Shown here one piece after another: positions 31,706-43,756 of a DNA stretch of 64,000 nt. The first letter of the stretch is position 1. Every line of letters begins with the position of its first letter. The notes beneath the pieces were generated by a model, which did not search any database, had not been told where the DNA came from, and worked only from the letters and a program-made list of their open reading frames with translations. Source of the stretch: Corallium rubrum (lineage: Eukaryota > Cnidaria > Anthozoa > Scleralcyonacea > Coralliidae). Made by a program: the position numbers and the translations under genes. Location: assembly GCA_964035015.1 (NCBI GenBank), contig CAXIUP010000270.1:653001-717000 (forward strand), read 5' to 3'.

Positions 31706-32915
31706 ATGCTTCCCCGCCTTATGCAACTTTCTCACGCATGCACTTCTTTTTGTTACAGGAGAAAAGACTCGGTGGCGATATCTGAGTAATGTAACATGCA
31801 CTTAAAATGATTTAAATAAAATATTTCAAAACAACTGTTGTCATTCGCTTTTCAATTACTGTCTCAGTATACCGTGTTTTTGCATTATAGGTGTTATGTA
31901 TAGGGCTGATTAATTAAATATACTTTTGTAAAATTGCGCGTGTTGGTATATGTGTGCAATAGAGTGTATAAATTGTGCGAATGAATGGGGTCTGTTGCAA
32001 TCTTGAAGTGCAATGAGACGAAATTGGTAAAATAGAAATTTATGCAATATATAAAAAGCCTCCTCCGTTTCTCCTCTACCACCTTCTCCGCTGCCTTCGT
32101 TTTTGACACAATCAACACCGATCATGCACGCAGACTTCCAATACCATGCATACATGCACCTCGATGGCACGTGGAGAATTGCTCCTACTGTGCTTCGAAC
32201 AATGTACTTCACAAAAGAAATAGTTAAAAGGAAGATTTAGTGAGATAAAAGGCAAGGCTCGTGCCAACAAAAAGTAAGTTTACGAAGGATTTTAGTATGC
32301 CGAAGACAGAGAAGAGTGGCGATCTCTAACTTCAGGCATTTCAAATTTTTAACTATTTTATGAATGATAAATCAATTATTGAACTCGTCTATCGCAAAAT
32401 ATCATGATTTGTCAGTGTCTCGCTACCAGTTATTTGTCTCTACCTTCGGCATCGGCAAATAAATAATAATTTATGCTTGAATAAATTAAGGTTAATGTCC
32501 AAACGTAAACTATGCTTGGCATAACCGATCAAGGATTAAGAAACGTACGTCAAAGTAAGACATAAACCAGGTTTTTGTAGGTTAATTCTGATCTAAGAAT
32601 AGCTGAATAACACAAATTCCTATCTCTCACACTTATCTACAAACGAAGGCCAAGACCAGTGAAGGTTACTTCCATTTTCGGTAAAAGCGTGCTTTACACG
32701 CACCAAAATGACAGAACACTTATCCCTAACCCAATCACCTGAGATTATCACGAGCTCAACTGCATGATCAACCAAGCGCAAAGTCCATGTAGTATTTCAA
32801 TTCAAAGTACAAAGGCCATTTTTGCAACTATAAAAAGCTTTAACCCCACCTTAGTAGTTCAGTTGCAATCAACCTTTGCTAGTCAGTCAGTAGAAATATC
32901 ATCATCTCGTTCCGC
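31706..32915. other. region without recognised genes
   Basis: Short frames on both strands near 31894-32227 overlap and have no domain signal. The segment immediately left of 32919 may be the 5' untranslated part of the DIRS-like gag. Confidence 0.4.
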
Positions 32916-32918
32916 ATT

Positions 32919-34323
32919 ATGCAAAGGGAAACTCGTTCACCAAGAACGCCTTCTACAAGGACACGTACAACCGCTACGCCCTACAGCCGTAGGTCGCCTC
33001 GCATAGATGGCCCAAACACATCGGGCCTTTCTTCCACCACCAACTTGGCGTTCGACAACGAGACGTCCACAGAAGTTTTGCAACTTCTCCTTCAAGAGTG
33101 ACACTTTCCGCTCAACGGTCCGCGTTCAACTCTCCTTGCAAGGTTGAGACGGCAACACCACCAAAGTTCCGTCACTAATTCCGCTACTGAAACGAATACC
33201 ACCGAGCTACTGCCCGAACAACCCACTGTCCGAACACGACCGAGCTCAAGACCGACACAAAATCCTTCTCCACAGTTGACTAGCGCTCAGCAAGGACTAT
33301 ATCCAGGTGCCGAAACCGCCATCCAAACACCACCGACCTCACTCCCGAATTCAGACACCCTCGACCAGCTCGCCTCCCGCTTGGTTCCCCTCATTGAAGC
33401 GCGTTTGAACCCAAACGCTACCCAAACCACCTCGCCTTCTCAAGTATCGCTAACCTCCGCCCAGCATTTCTCTTCCACCACTACTAACGAAGTCTCCTCT
33501 GCCATCCTACCACCACGACACCCTAACGACCAAGTCCACCTTACCCAGATGCCGACCGTGCGCCCTGATGGCGTTACCCTCAACTTAGAAGACCCTGCCT
33601 CCATTCAACAACTTCTTAGTCAAGACCAGGAAAATCCGGTAGCTGCCCACATTTCAAAGAAAACCGAGCAAGCCATTATCAACGGTGAGTACGTCGATTT
33701 TGCTTCTTTACTGCCCGTGAATACGGATAAGGGTTTAGGCGAAGACCAATTTACGGTCTCTTTAAATCGCCAAACAAATCAAGCAGAAATGTTCTATAAC
33801 CAGAGCGTGACAATTCCCCTCCCTCACTCAGCCAATACACGTAATAAAACGCGCATAAATACGATCGACAAGTGGTTATCTGCCTTTACTGTTTATGCAT
33901 CTGTAGTGGTTGCGAAATTCCCTAACCGCGCTTTAGCTTTGTTCAATTACATGCAAATTATTCGTACCGCGGCTGTCACGTTTCGTGGCCTCGCTTGTTG
34001 GGCGTACGACATAGAGTTTCGAAAACGCGCAGCAAAAAACCTGGGCGTCAACTGGGGACAGCGCGACATGCAATTGTATCTCGATCACTTGCGGTTCGGC
34101 TGACCATCTCGCTGAGGAATGCCCTCTTTTTGTCCCGTCTAATAGGTCTCGCCAGCAGTTCTGCCAAAATGTCAACAAAGGTGTCCAGTGTTTCCGTGTT
34201 CCCTGCCCTTTCCTCCACCGCTGTAACCTCGAAAACTGCGGAGAATTCCACGCCAACTGCAACCACGACCACCAGTCTAGATCTTCAGAGTCTTCTCGTT
34301 CCCGTCGACACCGTGACAAATAG
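32919..34323 (+). pseudogene. DIRS-type gag-like protein
   Basis: ATG at 32919 (MQRETRSPRTPSTRTRT). The frame is interrupted by TGA at 33099-33101 and then open to 34103. The first two thirds is Ser/Thr/Pro-rich and disordered. From about 33830 a conserved region appears: RINTIDKWLSAFTVYASVVV, FNYMQIIRTAAVTFRG and WAYDIEFRKRAAKN...LYLDH. This is the conserved core of the first ORF of DIRS-like elements. After a frameshift near 34100 the reading continues to TAG at about 34323 with Cys/His-containing segments including NKGVQCFRVPCPFLHRC, resembling the CCCH finger at the end of DIRS gag. GC content is higher than in the neighbours. It is on the same strand as the DIRS fragment at 28568 but 3.5 kb away, so probably from another insertion. 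Confidence 0.65.
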
Positions 34324-34329
34324 TCATTT

Positions 34330-34915
34330 AGCTTCTCTGTCACCAAAAACTCCGATTAAGGTAGTTGCACTGGCTAATTTTGGATTTTTTTAACAATGTT
34401 TAGAGACATATATCTCCAGAAAGAAGTAAAGTATCATTTTGAAACTTTCGATGCTGTTATGTTATGTTAGGATTAATTAATCTAAGATTCAGAATAAGTA
34501 AACAATGTAACCCGACTCCTTCCGTTAATTGGATAATATGCTTTGCCCCGAGGGCTCAATGTGGCGAAAAAATGATTTATCTAAACATATATTTATCCCT
34601 TTGCTAAAATGAAATTGGATTCGTAAACAAGACATGTATACAAATAACTGCTAGCTTGCAAAATGAAATATTTTAAAAATTATTTATACTAGACAAGATA
34701 TCAGGATTCAGACAAACGCCCAAGAATAAAATTACAAAGACGTTCAATAAACGAGTTTGCAAACTAGCGTTTGTTCGTTGTGGTAGTTTGATTAATTTTA
34801 CCAAATTTCAGCAGTTTCTCTTTCATATTGACAATGAAAAATGCAAAAGAGTTCTCTAGAATCCTCTATTTCGTGTGTTACGAAACGCGGGCGCCTATAT
34901 TAGTTCAGTTTAGTT
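34330..34915. other. region without recognised genes
   Basis: This is AT-rich spacer DNA. The first bases may be the remainder of the DIRS-like element and the last the 5' flank of the Mutator-like relic. Confidence 0.4.
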
Positions 34916-37360
34916 ATGGCGTCGAAGGAAGCGTCAAAAAAGTTAACAAAATGGCAAAGAAAACAGCTGTTATCAGAAAGAGGTAAATTAGGGGCGGAGG
35001 TAAGAGGTAGTGGTGTAGGATCAAGACAAGATTATGTTTTGCCGACACAATGGAAACAGGGGACCATGTTTACCCGTCACACGTAGCCAGAAAGGTTATT
35101 TCACCCGGTAAGACTCGCTACCACCACACGAAGAAAGTCAAGGAAGCATTAAAAAAAAGAAAGATGGATCTCCGTCTCAGTGACACATCACAATCTTCCA
35201 GAGAGGAAAGTGATCCAGACTTGGATTCCTGTGAAGACGAGGTGACCGAGAGTGTGGAAGCAGTAGAATTGGTGGTCGCGCGCCAGTGGTTTGTATGCGA
35301 ATCGACAAAAATATCCGCCTTCGTCGATGATGTGAACAGATGTTCAAGATGTTCTGCTGTGGATTGCAGCGGTAAGTTGAACAAAAAACTATGATTAGGT
35401 TGAGAATGTACAAATATGTACAAATTTATATGGTCTGTTGTACACAATTGACTATTGAGTCTGGTCAAAGAATTGATCAGATTGAACTTTTAACATGAAG
35501 CAGATTGAGATGGTGTTTATGAATTTTTTCACATTGCATTAATTGCAGACCATGGACTTATTCAGTCAAAATAGCATGTCTTTTATTCAGTTTTGTATCC
35601 AATTTAATTATTGTATCAAATTTGTATTCAATTTGGATAGGATATGAAATATTTCAATTTGCTTCATGTAAACACAACTAGGAGCAATAATGGGTAAGAT
35701 CTGAGTTGAGTTCTTAAGCAGATCCTTATGACCAATTTCACAATGACCACCACTTTAAATAATCTTTTATGTGCATCTAGATGAGCCTTTCTAGCCTTGT
35801 TATGAAGGAAAGCTTCTTTTGAAATGCAAACACACAAACAAGGCCAGAAATGCTTATTAAGATGCACACAAAAGAATATTCAGATTAGTCACTATTATGA
35901 AAGTGGTCTATGGCCTTATGCTAGGAGTACATGTAATGGGTATGACGCTACTGATTGTAAAGAGTATATACACTCAAAAGAAACCAAAGCTTGAACATAA
36001 TTGGGTTGTTATAAGTAACCAGTTGCTTATTTCATAAGCAGTATTCAAACAATTTTGATTAGTGACATGTGTAATGTTATTATAAACTTATCACTGAAAT
36101 CAAGTTTGGTCTTTTCTCAGGAATCCTGGTTCTAACAAAAATTGATGTGGTTGGTCTTCGAGGGTCTATAAAGATAACCTTCCAGTGCAATGGCTGCAAA
36201 TTAAGGAATGTTAGCTTTGATGGTTTAGCTCTTGTGGAAGGTTCTCGCCGTACAGTTGTTGGGCTGGCACTAGATGTTGCTTTTGTGATCACTGGTCATG
36301 GATTTTCAAAATTTAAGAAAACTCTAAACGGATGTCTTGGAATTCCTGTGCTGTCAAAAAATAGATTTTTTGAGCTTATCAAATTGATATACCTTGCATA
36401 TGTGACATTTTAAATGAGATGTGTCAGGGAGAAAGGGCAAATATGAAGAGAATAGCAGGGGAGACTTTGGGAAGCTGGGAGAGGGAGGTTGTGACATCTG
36501 ATGGAGTTTGGCAGACAAGAGAGCACCTCCGCAAGAATGGATAATTTATCATCAATAACTATTTAACTGGAGGAATTCTATGGTTCGGTCACAAATGTAT
36601 GAGAGGTAACGACAGTGATGAATTGTATATGGGAACAGCGAAGTCAATTGAAGGTGTCCTTGCAGACGAATGCTACAAACAGGCTAAGGAAGAGGGTTGT
36701 GGTATCGAAGTGGTTTGGCAGGATGCTGATTCCAGCTCCCAGAAGTCTGTGGAGGATGTATTTGGTGAGGTGCCCAGACGGGTCTACATGTGTGGAGGCC
36801 ATGTTGGAAGAGCTCATGGGAATAACCTGAAAGATATCTCCAAGCAGAAAGAATTCCCAGCAACACAGATTGCAAGGTTGAAGGAACAGTTCCCAGAAGT
36901 TGCAACAGTAAAGTGTTGGTGCAAACGACATAGCAAAACATGTGGTTGCATCTGGAAACAATTTATAAAGACTTCCAGAATAAATCATTTCTGCTGTCTG
37001 CAGCAATGCAAAACTGTAGAAGAGTATGCCAGGAGAATGAGGACCTTTGGAGAGTACCACTGCACTGATGTACACACTTGGGAAGGGGCGAATGTGGGTT
37101 CCACAACACGACAGTCTGTTCTTGTGGGGAGTGTGAAGACGATGAAGATCACACTTGTGAGGGTAAAGCATACACCACCAAGAACATAGTTAAGTGTCCA
37201 TCCCACAGGCTAGACTACCGGGTAGAATGTGATGGCAGGGCCAAAGATGCTGAGGCAGTCATCCACCCAGAGATCGGGAGGGGTAATTCAAACCTATGTG
37301 AGGCCCATTTCTCAGTCCTACCACATTTTCGTGCTAAAGACCAAAGTCTGCAAAGGTAAG
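34916..37360 (+). pseudogene. Mutator-like transposase-domain gene, decayed
   Basis: ATG at 34916 (MASKEASKKLTKWQRKQ) is in one frame. Exon 1 continues in another frame to a GTAAGT donor at about 35372 (VARKVISPGKTRYH; a Ser/Glu-rich part; CSRCSAVDCSG). Exon 2 begins after CTTTTCTCAG at about 36120 with GSIKITFQCNGCKLRNVSFDG and the Mutator-like VVGLALDVAFVITG. It passes two lesions (near 36400 and 36540) and reaches IEVVWQDADSSSQKSVEDVF, CGGHVGRAHGNNLKD, a CxC...CGC zinc-like part, WEG, and CGECEDDEDHTC...KDQSLQR before a GTAAGT at about 37355. The Asp-rich WQDADSS motif is the expected catalytic region. A (AT)n tract follows and no further exon is seen. It matches, in general wording, the large Mutator-like transposase families of cnidarians and sponges. 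Confidence 0.6.
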
Positions 37361-37400
37361 TACACAAACATGTACATACATATACATACTATATACAGCA

Positions 37401-37405
<5 letters not shown>

Positions 37406-37470
<65 letters not shown>
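37406..37470. repeat. (AT)n microsatellite
   Basis: An AT run of about 65 bp starts directly after the last recognisable exon of the Mutator-like relic. Confidence 0.95.
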
Positions 37471-37472
<2 letters not shown>

Positions 37473-37959
37473 CACCTTAGTCCTTATACTTTTTAAAGTA
37501 AATAAATACAAATAAAACCGACGTCAACAACAGTTTACAATGCAGGTTATCCATGTTGCAATGTGTAAATCATGTAAGTATTAATGTTAATACTCCAATT
37601 CGGGCATTTAAATGTTATCTTCAAATGCGGGGGGGGGGAATTTTAGACCCGTACGCCTATGACGCCGCCAGTTTCCAGGGTTAGAGTCAACTGACAAGCA
37701 AAGCAAAAACACATATAAACTTCTTGTTAAAAAAGGCAGCACCTGTAAATATTTTCTAAAACAAAAACAAGTTAAAATAAAGTTCATATTCTAAATGCAC
37801 CAGATGTTGTTTGTTTTAATGTTTATCTTTTGAAATTGTCTGCTACGAATGGTTTGGCTCCTTCTCACATTTATTCTTTACAACTCAGTTTTATAGACGT
37901 AAAAGATATTCGGTAATGCCATGACAAACAAGGAATTAGAAATGCAGATTTCAAAAAGA

Positions 37960-38706
37960 CATTCAAGGACATATATTACGCTATGCTTGGTCATGATGTC
38001 ATTAAACATTATCCCTATTCTAATGGCCACGATCCTTGGTCTTTCCTACCCAATCCAATCGCAGATTACAGTGATCATCGCCAGATATCTGATTGCCACT
38101 ACAGTATTCCAAAGCTTAGTAGTTATCCCGGATATCATGTGTCACTATATACATACGTTTTCCTCTTCCATAATACAGAACAGTTTTGAGCTACAGAAGT
38201 CTCTCGCGGGCTCAGTCCAAGCTAGTGGCGGTTTTGGTGGTTTCAGTTTTTCAGCTAGCTCCAGCTACAAGAAAACTTCCTCCGAAATCTCGGCTGGAGA
38301 GAATGTATACGGCGAAATGTACGTACTATTTTATTAAAATAGATATAATCATCCTCCACCCTTACATCTGGGCTTTTTGCGCTGGGCGAAAGAAGTAGAA
38401 TAAAAACATCTCCGTAACTTACAAAGATTCATCAAGCATTATGGAACACACTTTCCTGGAAGTGCCGTGTTTGGAGCGCGCTTTATTAAACAACACAGTA
38501 GGACTTCGTAATCTTACAAAAAGGCGTCTTCGCAAGAAATAAGCGTTTCGGTGCAGGCAAGCTACTCTGGTTTGGCAAGTGTCAGTGGAGGGTTTATCTT
38601 GGACAGCAAGCAAAGGAAAGCTGCCTCGCAATTTTCTCAAGAAGGCAAAACAACAACCGTGGCTGTTGGGGCTGCGCATACAAGCAATGGAGACGTTTTA
38701 TTCTGA
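37960..38706 (+). pseudogene. MACPF (perforin-family) domain relic
   Basis: Fragments in two frames follow the order of a membrane-attack-complex/perforin domain. They are GHDVIKHYPYSNGHDPWSF (about 37983-38045), SDHRQISDCHYSIPK, NSFELQKSLAGSVQASGGFG with FSASSSYKKTSSEISAGENV (about 38172-38310), and then FIKHYGTHFPGSAVFGARFI (38428-38490). The last contains the Y-G-T-H-F family signature. It is followed by VQASYSGLASVSGGF and GKTTTVAVGAAHTSNGD to about 38706. An in-frame TAA lies near 38508 and there are at least two frameshifts. MACPF proteins form membrane pores in immune defence, venom or development. This is the clearest host-derived coding sequence in the window. It could be a dead paralogue or part of an exon of a larger gene. 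Confidence 0.7.
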
Positions 38707-38774
38707 GCATCTGACAAACCTGAACCAATCGCAAATTTATTTGCACAAATGTCTATGAAAGATACTGGGATAAA

Positions 38775-39855
38775 TTATTCAACATTCTCCCAGGAAAGTT
38801 CGATGGGAGTTCTGACCTCGCAACTTGGTTGCGCGAGTTTGATGCGTGCTGCGATGCAAACGGTTGGAAAGCAGACGAGAAGATTAAGAAGTTGCCTGCC
38901 TTCCTTCGTGGCCCGGCAGCGAGCCATTTTTACGCGATACCAGAGGACAATCGGCAGAGTTATGTCGATGCCGTAAAGGGGTTAACGGAAGCCATGTGCC
39001 CCGTTGCTCAGCGCGAGAATTTTTACCAACAATTTGAATCGCGACTCCTCCGACCTGGGGAAGATCCCGCCGTCTATAAATGGGAGTTAGAACAGACGTT
39101 AGAGAAAGCAGATCCTTCCCTTCACGAACACGCCAAAGAGGCATTGTTGTCACGTCAGTTCATGTGCGGCTTGCCTAAAGAGATGAAGATCAAGCTGTAG
39201 AAAGTGACCCGACACCAAACCTAACCATGCTGTCGTTTGTCCGACGCTATCGCGCAGTTCAAGGACACATGACTGATCGCGATTGCCACGTTGCTGGAAC
39301 CTCCACTCCGAATGAACAAACCCAAATCTCTCAGCTGGTAGCCATGGTAAAAGATATGGCCGTAAAACAAAAAACTTTGGAAGAAGCTCTGACAGCGTCC
39401 ACCGTTAGTGCCATACAAGCCAGAAGTCCCCAACGAAGTTCTGTGGTCGAAAGAAACCAACCTCCTGAATGTTATTGCTGTGGTCGCCCGGGTCATATCG
39501 CTAGAAACTGTAGAATAAGACAGCAGGAATCACGTAAGCAGATAGTATGTCAAGGGTTCGGGCATATTTCTAGGGAATGTACCAATACTTTAAACGGGCA
39601 AGGGGTGGCGTCGACAGTGGGAAGATGGGCCACCCCCAAACTTCAATAAGAAATGGTATTGATAGTCAGGTGCCCACACATCCTTTTGTTGTCTGTAATA
39701 TAGAGGGAGTAAATGTACAAGCGTTGGTAGATACGGGGTCAATGAAATCCTTCATTAGTAAAGATATCCATACAATTATTGACTTCAATAATTCTAGAGT
39801 ACGGTTCACGGGAGGTTGCAAATGGTAATAATCGGTGCAGAAGAACAGATTGAGG
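38775..39855 (+). pseudogene. Gypsy-like gag, zinc knuckle and protease fragment
   Basis: From about 38775 the frame reads a retrotransposon gag core (LREFDACCDANGWKADEKIK; LRGPAASHFYAIPE; FESRLLRPGEDPAVYKWELE) and stops at 39200. Another frame (39227-39649) holds the zinc knuckle CYCCGRPGHIARNC and a second partial CxxFxHISREC. The next frame (39577-39828) holds the aspartic protease VQALVDTGSMKSFISKD. The order gag, knuckle, protease is that of Ty3/Gypsy or BEL-type elements. No LTR is seen and no reverse transcriptase follows. The sequence breaks off at about 39850, where the Polinton-like block copy B begins. Confidence 0.75.
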
Positions 39856-40159
39856 AAGGGGTAGCTAAAGAAAAAGAAAATCTACACAATATATTAATGG
39901 AAATGGATACCCCATCTACATCGATCTCCCCAATACATTCACCGTCCACGGTATCCAATCAACCACTATAACACTCGATATCGTTTACATCTGTTATTGA
40001 TTCATCTTACGAAACAATAACAGATGTAAACATTCCCCACTTTGTTTCACCACCTCGTTACCCTCATCCACCTCACCCGCCTTACACACCAAACAACTTT
40101 CTGGATTCGACATCTAACCGACTACCTCACCCTCATCCCATCAACTAAGTTCCAATGAA

Positions 40160-40270
40160 GCAAATATAGCCACCATCACCACCACCACCACCTCCACCAC
40201 CACCACCACCACCACCACCACCACCACCACCACCACCACCACCACCGACACCACCACCACCGATACCACA
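40160..40270. repeat. (CAC)n tract in copy B
   Basis: A CAC/CCA tract of about 110 bp with few interruptions encodes poly-Pro in the gene frame. It replaces the position of the CAA tract of copy A. Confidence 0.9.
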
Positions 40271-40316
40271 AGTACTAAGGGATATTAAAGGATATTACTG
40301 TTTTAAGACAGCAATA

Positions 40317-40476
40317 CGAAGAAGAAGAATTAGAAGAAGAAAAAGAAGAAGAAGAAGAAGAAGAAGAAGAAGAAGAAGAAGAAGAAGAAGAAGAAGAAGA
40401 AGAAGAAGAAGAAGAAGAAGAAGAAGAAGAAGAAGAAGAAGAAGAAGAAGAAGAAGAAGAAGAAGAAATAGTATTG
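40317..40476. repeat. (GAA)n tract in copy B
   Basis: An AGA/GAA tract of about 155 bp encodes poly-Glu in the gene frame, beginning YEEEELEEEKEE. It expands the short acidic stretch at the same place in copy A. Poly-Leu and poly-Ser frames on the opposite strand are artefacts. Confidence 0.9.
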
Positions 40477-40892
40477 GAAGAAGAAGAAGAAAACAAAAAA
40501 AAAACAAAAAATTATAAGCGTACTTTATATTTAAAAAAAAAGAAAAAATTGTTGATAAATATCCAATTTTAGCACAAAAAAATGAGGACATCGCAGTTAC
40601 AGCTGAAAATAAATTTAGAGAACTCAGGCGAATATTTAGAATAAAAAAAAGCATTAAACAAATTAATAGAAGTAAAAGAAAAAATTAATGATTTAGAATT
40701 AATAGAAAATAGATATAGAAATGAGATTAATCGATTAGCGAGTAAGAAAACAAAAAAATGTAAATGAATGAAATATTTTTTTAAAAAAAATCAGTTTTAA
40801 GTGTGTGAAGAGAACATAGAAAAGTGCGAGCGAAGAATATTTTTTTTATTTACACTCTGATCTTCCTCATGAAATTTTAAAAAAATTGGATG

Positions 40893-41321
40893 GAAATCGT
40901 AGTCGAAGAACTTAAAAATCATGGAATCGATATGGGGAAAGATATTCTACTGCAATTGAAGATTGTATTTTAATTCATAATGACCTTCTAAATGAAATGG
41001 TACAATAGAGTTTACAATGGAGTAAATTTAGAAGCAATCTACCGTGCTATGGGGTGCAATGGACTAGGGCAAATTATCGCTTTTTATTCTCTCATCGAAG
41101 TTCATTACAAAGAAAAGAAAAAGGAAGATAAAGACAAAGATCTAATTAAACATTTAACCCGAATAACAGTATATGATTTTAAAAAATCAAACAAAGATAT
41201 CATCCGTTTTTTCAAAAAGAAAAAACAAAACGATAAATTATATTATATAAACAATGCAATTCTATTAGGGTTTTTTATTACGCTTTTTTTATTTGAGGAT
41301 TTTGATTTTTTTAAAAAATAA
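40893..41321 (+). pseudogene. copy B of the tail-anchored helical protein
   Basis: The conserved ATG (equivalent to 4745) is at about 40893, followed by MEIVVEELKNHGID. Small deletions near 40945 and 41005 shift the frame. The C-terminal two thirds is open (40992-41321), ending in a basic linker and hydrophobic residues (LLGFFITLFLFEDFDFF). Compared with copy A the membrane anchor is retained but its last residues differ. This is a decayed copy. Confidence 0.55.
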
Positions 41322-41386
41322 ATAAAAATTACGTTCCATCATAACATATATAAGAGAAACGTTTTTTTTCATTTATTCATAAAAAA

Positions 41387-41930
41387 ATAAATAAAAAAGA
41401 GTTGGATTTCCATGTCAAACTCAAAATATTCTCTTATGATGTTATACGTATGGAAGAAGAAGAAGAAGGAATAGATTTTTGGTATTCTTGTGGAAGATTT
41501 GTTTGTGCGTAAAGAAAAAGAAGTAATGAGTATAAGTGAAATATGTCTTTTTCTTCACAAACGATGTATGAAAAACGGTGGTGAAGATTCAAAATTGAGA
41601 AGAATTGTTGGAAATTATTATCCTCCAGATCCTGATTTCATTGAAAGTTATATGGAATTATTAGACGAACATTACCGTAATTTTACTCCTCATACTAAAT
41701 CAGTACCCGCACGTATGTATTTCTCTCTTGAATATATTCATCCGTTTTCAGATGGAAATGGACGTGTAGGAAAAGCTTTATTTGCGATATTAAGTAACAA
41801 TTTATCTTGTAAAGTTAAAACATATAAACAACATAAAGAATTATGTAAAGAACTAGAAAGATTACAACGTGACGTTTACGTTTTCGAAGAATGTAACAAA
41901 TTTAATAAACTGCAAAGTATTTTACAATAA
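41387..41930 (+). pseudogene. Fic-domain gene, copy B (uninterrupted but lesioned)
   Basis: The N-terminal coding corresponds codon by codon to copy A, but the ATG is ATA at 41387, and a 26-nt deletion near 41511 shifts the frame before the Fic domain. From the ATG at 41526 (MSISEICLFLHKRC) the domain is open to TAA at 41928-41930. The motif HPFSDGNGRVGK is unchanged, with the same Arg-to-Lys change. No Helentron is present at the GAT-TTT|TGG site (near 41480), so this copy defines the empty site. Confidence 0.75.
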
Positions 41931-42029
41931 AACTTTTTTTTTTTAACCTCTTGATTTTATTTATTTAAAAAAATGTATTTCTTTTAAGACTATCAGTTTG
42001 TTTCAATTTAAGTTCCATTTTGTTTTCAT

Positions 42030-42317
42030 CTAAGAAAGTTCTTTTTTTATGGTCTTTTGTATAATCGTTTTCTTTGTCTCTTTCTTCTTCATCTCTTCCT
42101 CTTTCTTCTCTCTCTCAATTGTGTCTTTTATTCCCTCTTCTTCTGTCCTCTTTCCCAAATATACAACGGTCTTATCGGGATAATCGCAATAACAACACGA
42201 TTCGGCATCTTTAAATTTTTCATTCAGTTTATCGGCAAAATGGGCTACACCCATAAAAGGAGAAAACCCAAAATAAACCATAAAGAAAACAAACAAAACA
42301 AGACACTTCACCATCAT
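42030..42317 (-). CDS. small secreted protein with Lys/Glu-rich tail (copy B block)
   Basis: Two adjacent ATGs at 42317 and 42314 open a frame of 95 residues. The N-terminal 25 residues (MMVKCLVLFVFFMVYFGFSP) form a signal peptide or membrane anchor. A short Cys-containing middle follows (FKDAESCCYCDYPDKT), then a highly charged tail rich in KKE repeats. It has the same position relative to the Fic gene as the AG-rich relic at 21740-21850 in copy A. It is unrecognised otherwise. Confidence 0.45.
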   Translation of the reverse strand: MMVKCLVLFVFFMVYFGFSPFMGVAHFADKLNEKFKDAESCCYCDYPDKTVVYLGKRTEEEGIKDTIEREKKEEEMKKKETKKTIIQKTIKKELS

Positions 42318-42459
42318 GACGAGGTGTTGTTGTTCAATTGGTTTCAAACTTTTTAATGAACAAGAACGAGTAAGCTTATATATATACACGCTTCACCTTA
42401 ACATAATTACCTTTACTTTATTACATTTTTTTAAAAAAAAAAATTCTTCATTTAAAGAA

Positions 42460-42577
42460 AAATAGATAAATCATTAAGATTGGGAAAAATATGTAATACA
42501 GCATCCACATAATTTTTTAAATTATATCCCCAACAACATTCTAAATAAATATATTCGACAAGAGTCATAGTGTGAAT
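42460..42577 (-). pseudogene. C-terminal fragment related to the 23067-23756 gene
   Basis: A minus-strand frame reads MTLVEYIYLECCWGYNLKNY and then VDAVLHIFPNLNDLSIF. The LINYVD / LKNYVD and the following (A)ATGATTTATCTATTTT sequence are shared with copy A around 23040-23100. The copy B block ends soon after at about 42600. Confidence 0.4.
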
Positions 42578-43179
42578 AAAAAAAGTAGTTGGGGTAGTTA
42601 AGAATACATTGAGTAGCACATTAAATCAAGTTGGTACAAGACAACGCCAGAAGAAGGTCAAGGAACTAAAGACAAAAGCACAAAGAGCACTGTGGTTCTT
42701 GGGCTCTTATGGTGTCTCTTTAGGAACTCTTTCGGCTGAAGACTTCAGCGGTCAACATATAGAGTAGATCTAAGCCCAGATAAGCCTCGAAAGGTATCAA
42801 AGTATGAAGCTTTGCCAGAAAAAGAAAAGACAAAGATCAAGGAAGTGCTCCATATCTTGGATAGGTTTTGTGTTGGTGATGCTGCTTATCATGTTCTATC
42901 GGTTTTGGAGAGTGGGTTGCCCAGGAGTTACATAGTTAAGCAGTGTAGAGGTGATATCAATAGTTCCTTTGTAATTACAAGAACTCCAGGAGAACTGGTG
43001 GGAGCCCAAATGAGTTTCAAAGACGAACTCAGGAGAAAAATTAAGGAAAAGGTGGGTATTACAATTAAATAACCATTGTGTGACCTTTCCAAAAAGATTT
43101 TATATGTATCCCTTTTATAAAAATATATTAGGTGATGCTCTTTTACAGAAAACGTTTGAAAAAAAAAGGACAATGACCT

Positions 43180-43456
43180 ACAATCTTGGACAAAATTGTT
43201 GGGACACTGTCAAACTAAATTAGCAAATTTCCCGCCTTATATAAAATGGACACAAAATTCCCCCGTCCCCCCGGCACAATGTTGCATTTGGTAAAAAATG
43301 TTCGCAGGTGCCTAGTCCAACATTGTATTGGGGGGAAGGGGGAGGGAGAATAAAAGAATTCCTTTAAGTAACATAAGTTTGATGTGAATAACTAAAGACA
43401 GGAAGTTGTGTAAGAGATTTACGCCTGGTGTCCCAAGGACGTTTGGCCAGGATTGT
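43180..43456. mobile_element. 277-bp MITE, copy 1
   Basis: The ends ACAATCTTGGACAAAA and TTTGGCCAGGATTGT are inverted copies with few mismatches. The interior includes TTGCATTTGGTAAAAAATGT and a G-rich GGGGGGAAGGGGGAGGG. It matches copy 2 at 48666-48943 at about 97% by eye and in the same orientation. Confidence 0.8.
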
Positions 43457-43756
43457 CTGAGTGGGAAAATAGAAGAAAATTGATTATAATTTTCTTTAAA
43501 CGCGATTTTTAAGCAGCAAATGTGGACCAGTTGTACTTCTGGACATATATCTTCATATATCGATATGTTTCAATGATAAACATCACACGATACAACAGTT
43601 TTACAAGTCAAAACGCATGATTTAAGCCTTTGACGTTGTTGTCAAGGTGTGGCGAAATTATATCACGTATTCAGGTGGGTATAAATAAAAGTTATAACGG
43701 AGGACTGAAATACGAAAACATATTTCCTTTGGACAATTTTCACCGTTACAGCCATC

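Larger units (their letters stand above)
39856..40766 (+). pseudogene. copy B of the acidic, proline-rich and coiled-coil gene(s)
   Basis: It starts inside the equivalent of exon 2 of copy A (LHNILMEM corresponds to LHTILVKM). It has the same stop after xxPL (TAA near 39969), followed in frame by VIDSSYETITDVNIP and a Pro/His-rich part. The low-complexity tracts differ from copy A: CCA/CAC and GAA instead of CAA. After the GAA tract come segments equivalent to AENKF-ELxRIFRIKK and a coiled coil, VKEKINDLELIENRYRNEIN, ending KKTKKCK. In copy B the coiled coil is open where copy A has a stop, and vice versa. Several frameshifts exist. The parallel order shows a block duplication or two insertions of one element family. 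Confidence 0.55.

Noticed and set aside
40275-40654. Poly-Ser and poly-Leu open frames on the minus strand
   Set aside because: They are shadows of the GAA tract of copy B.
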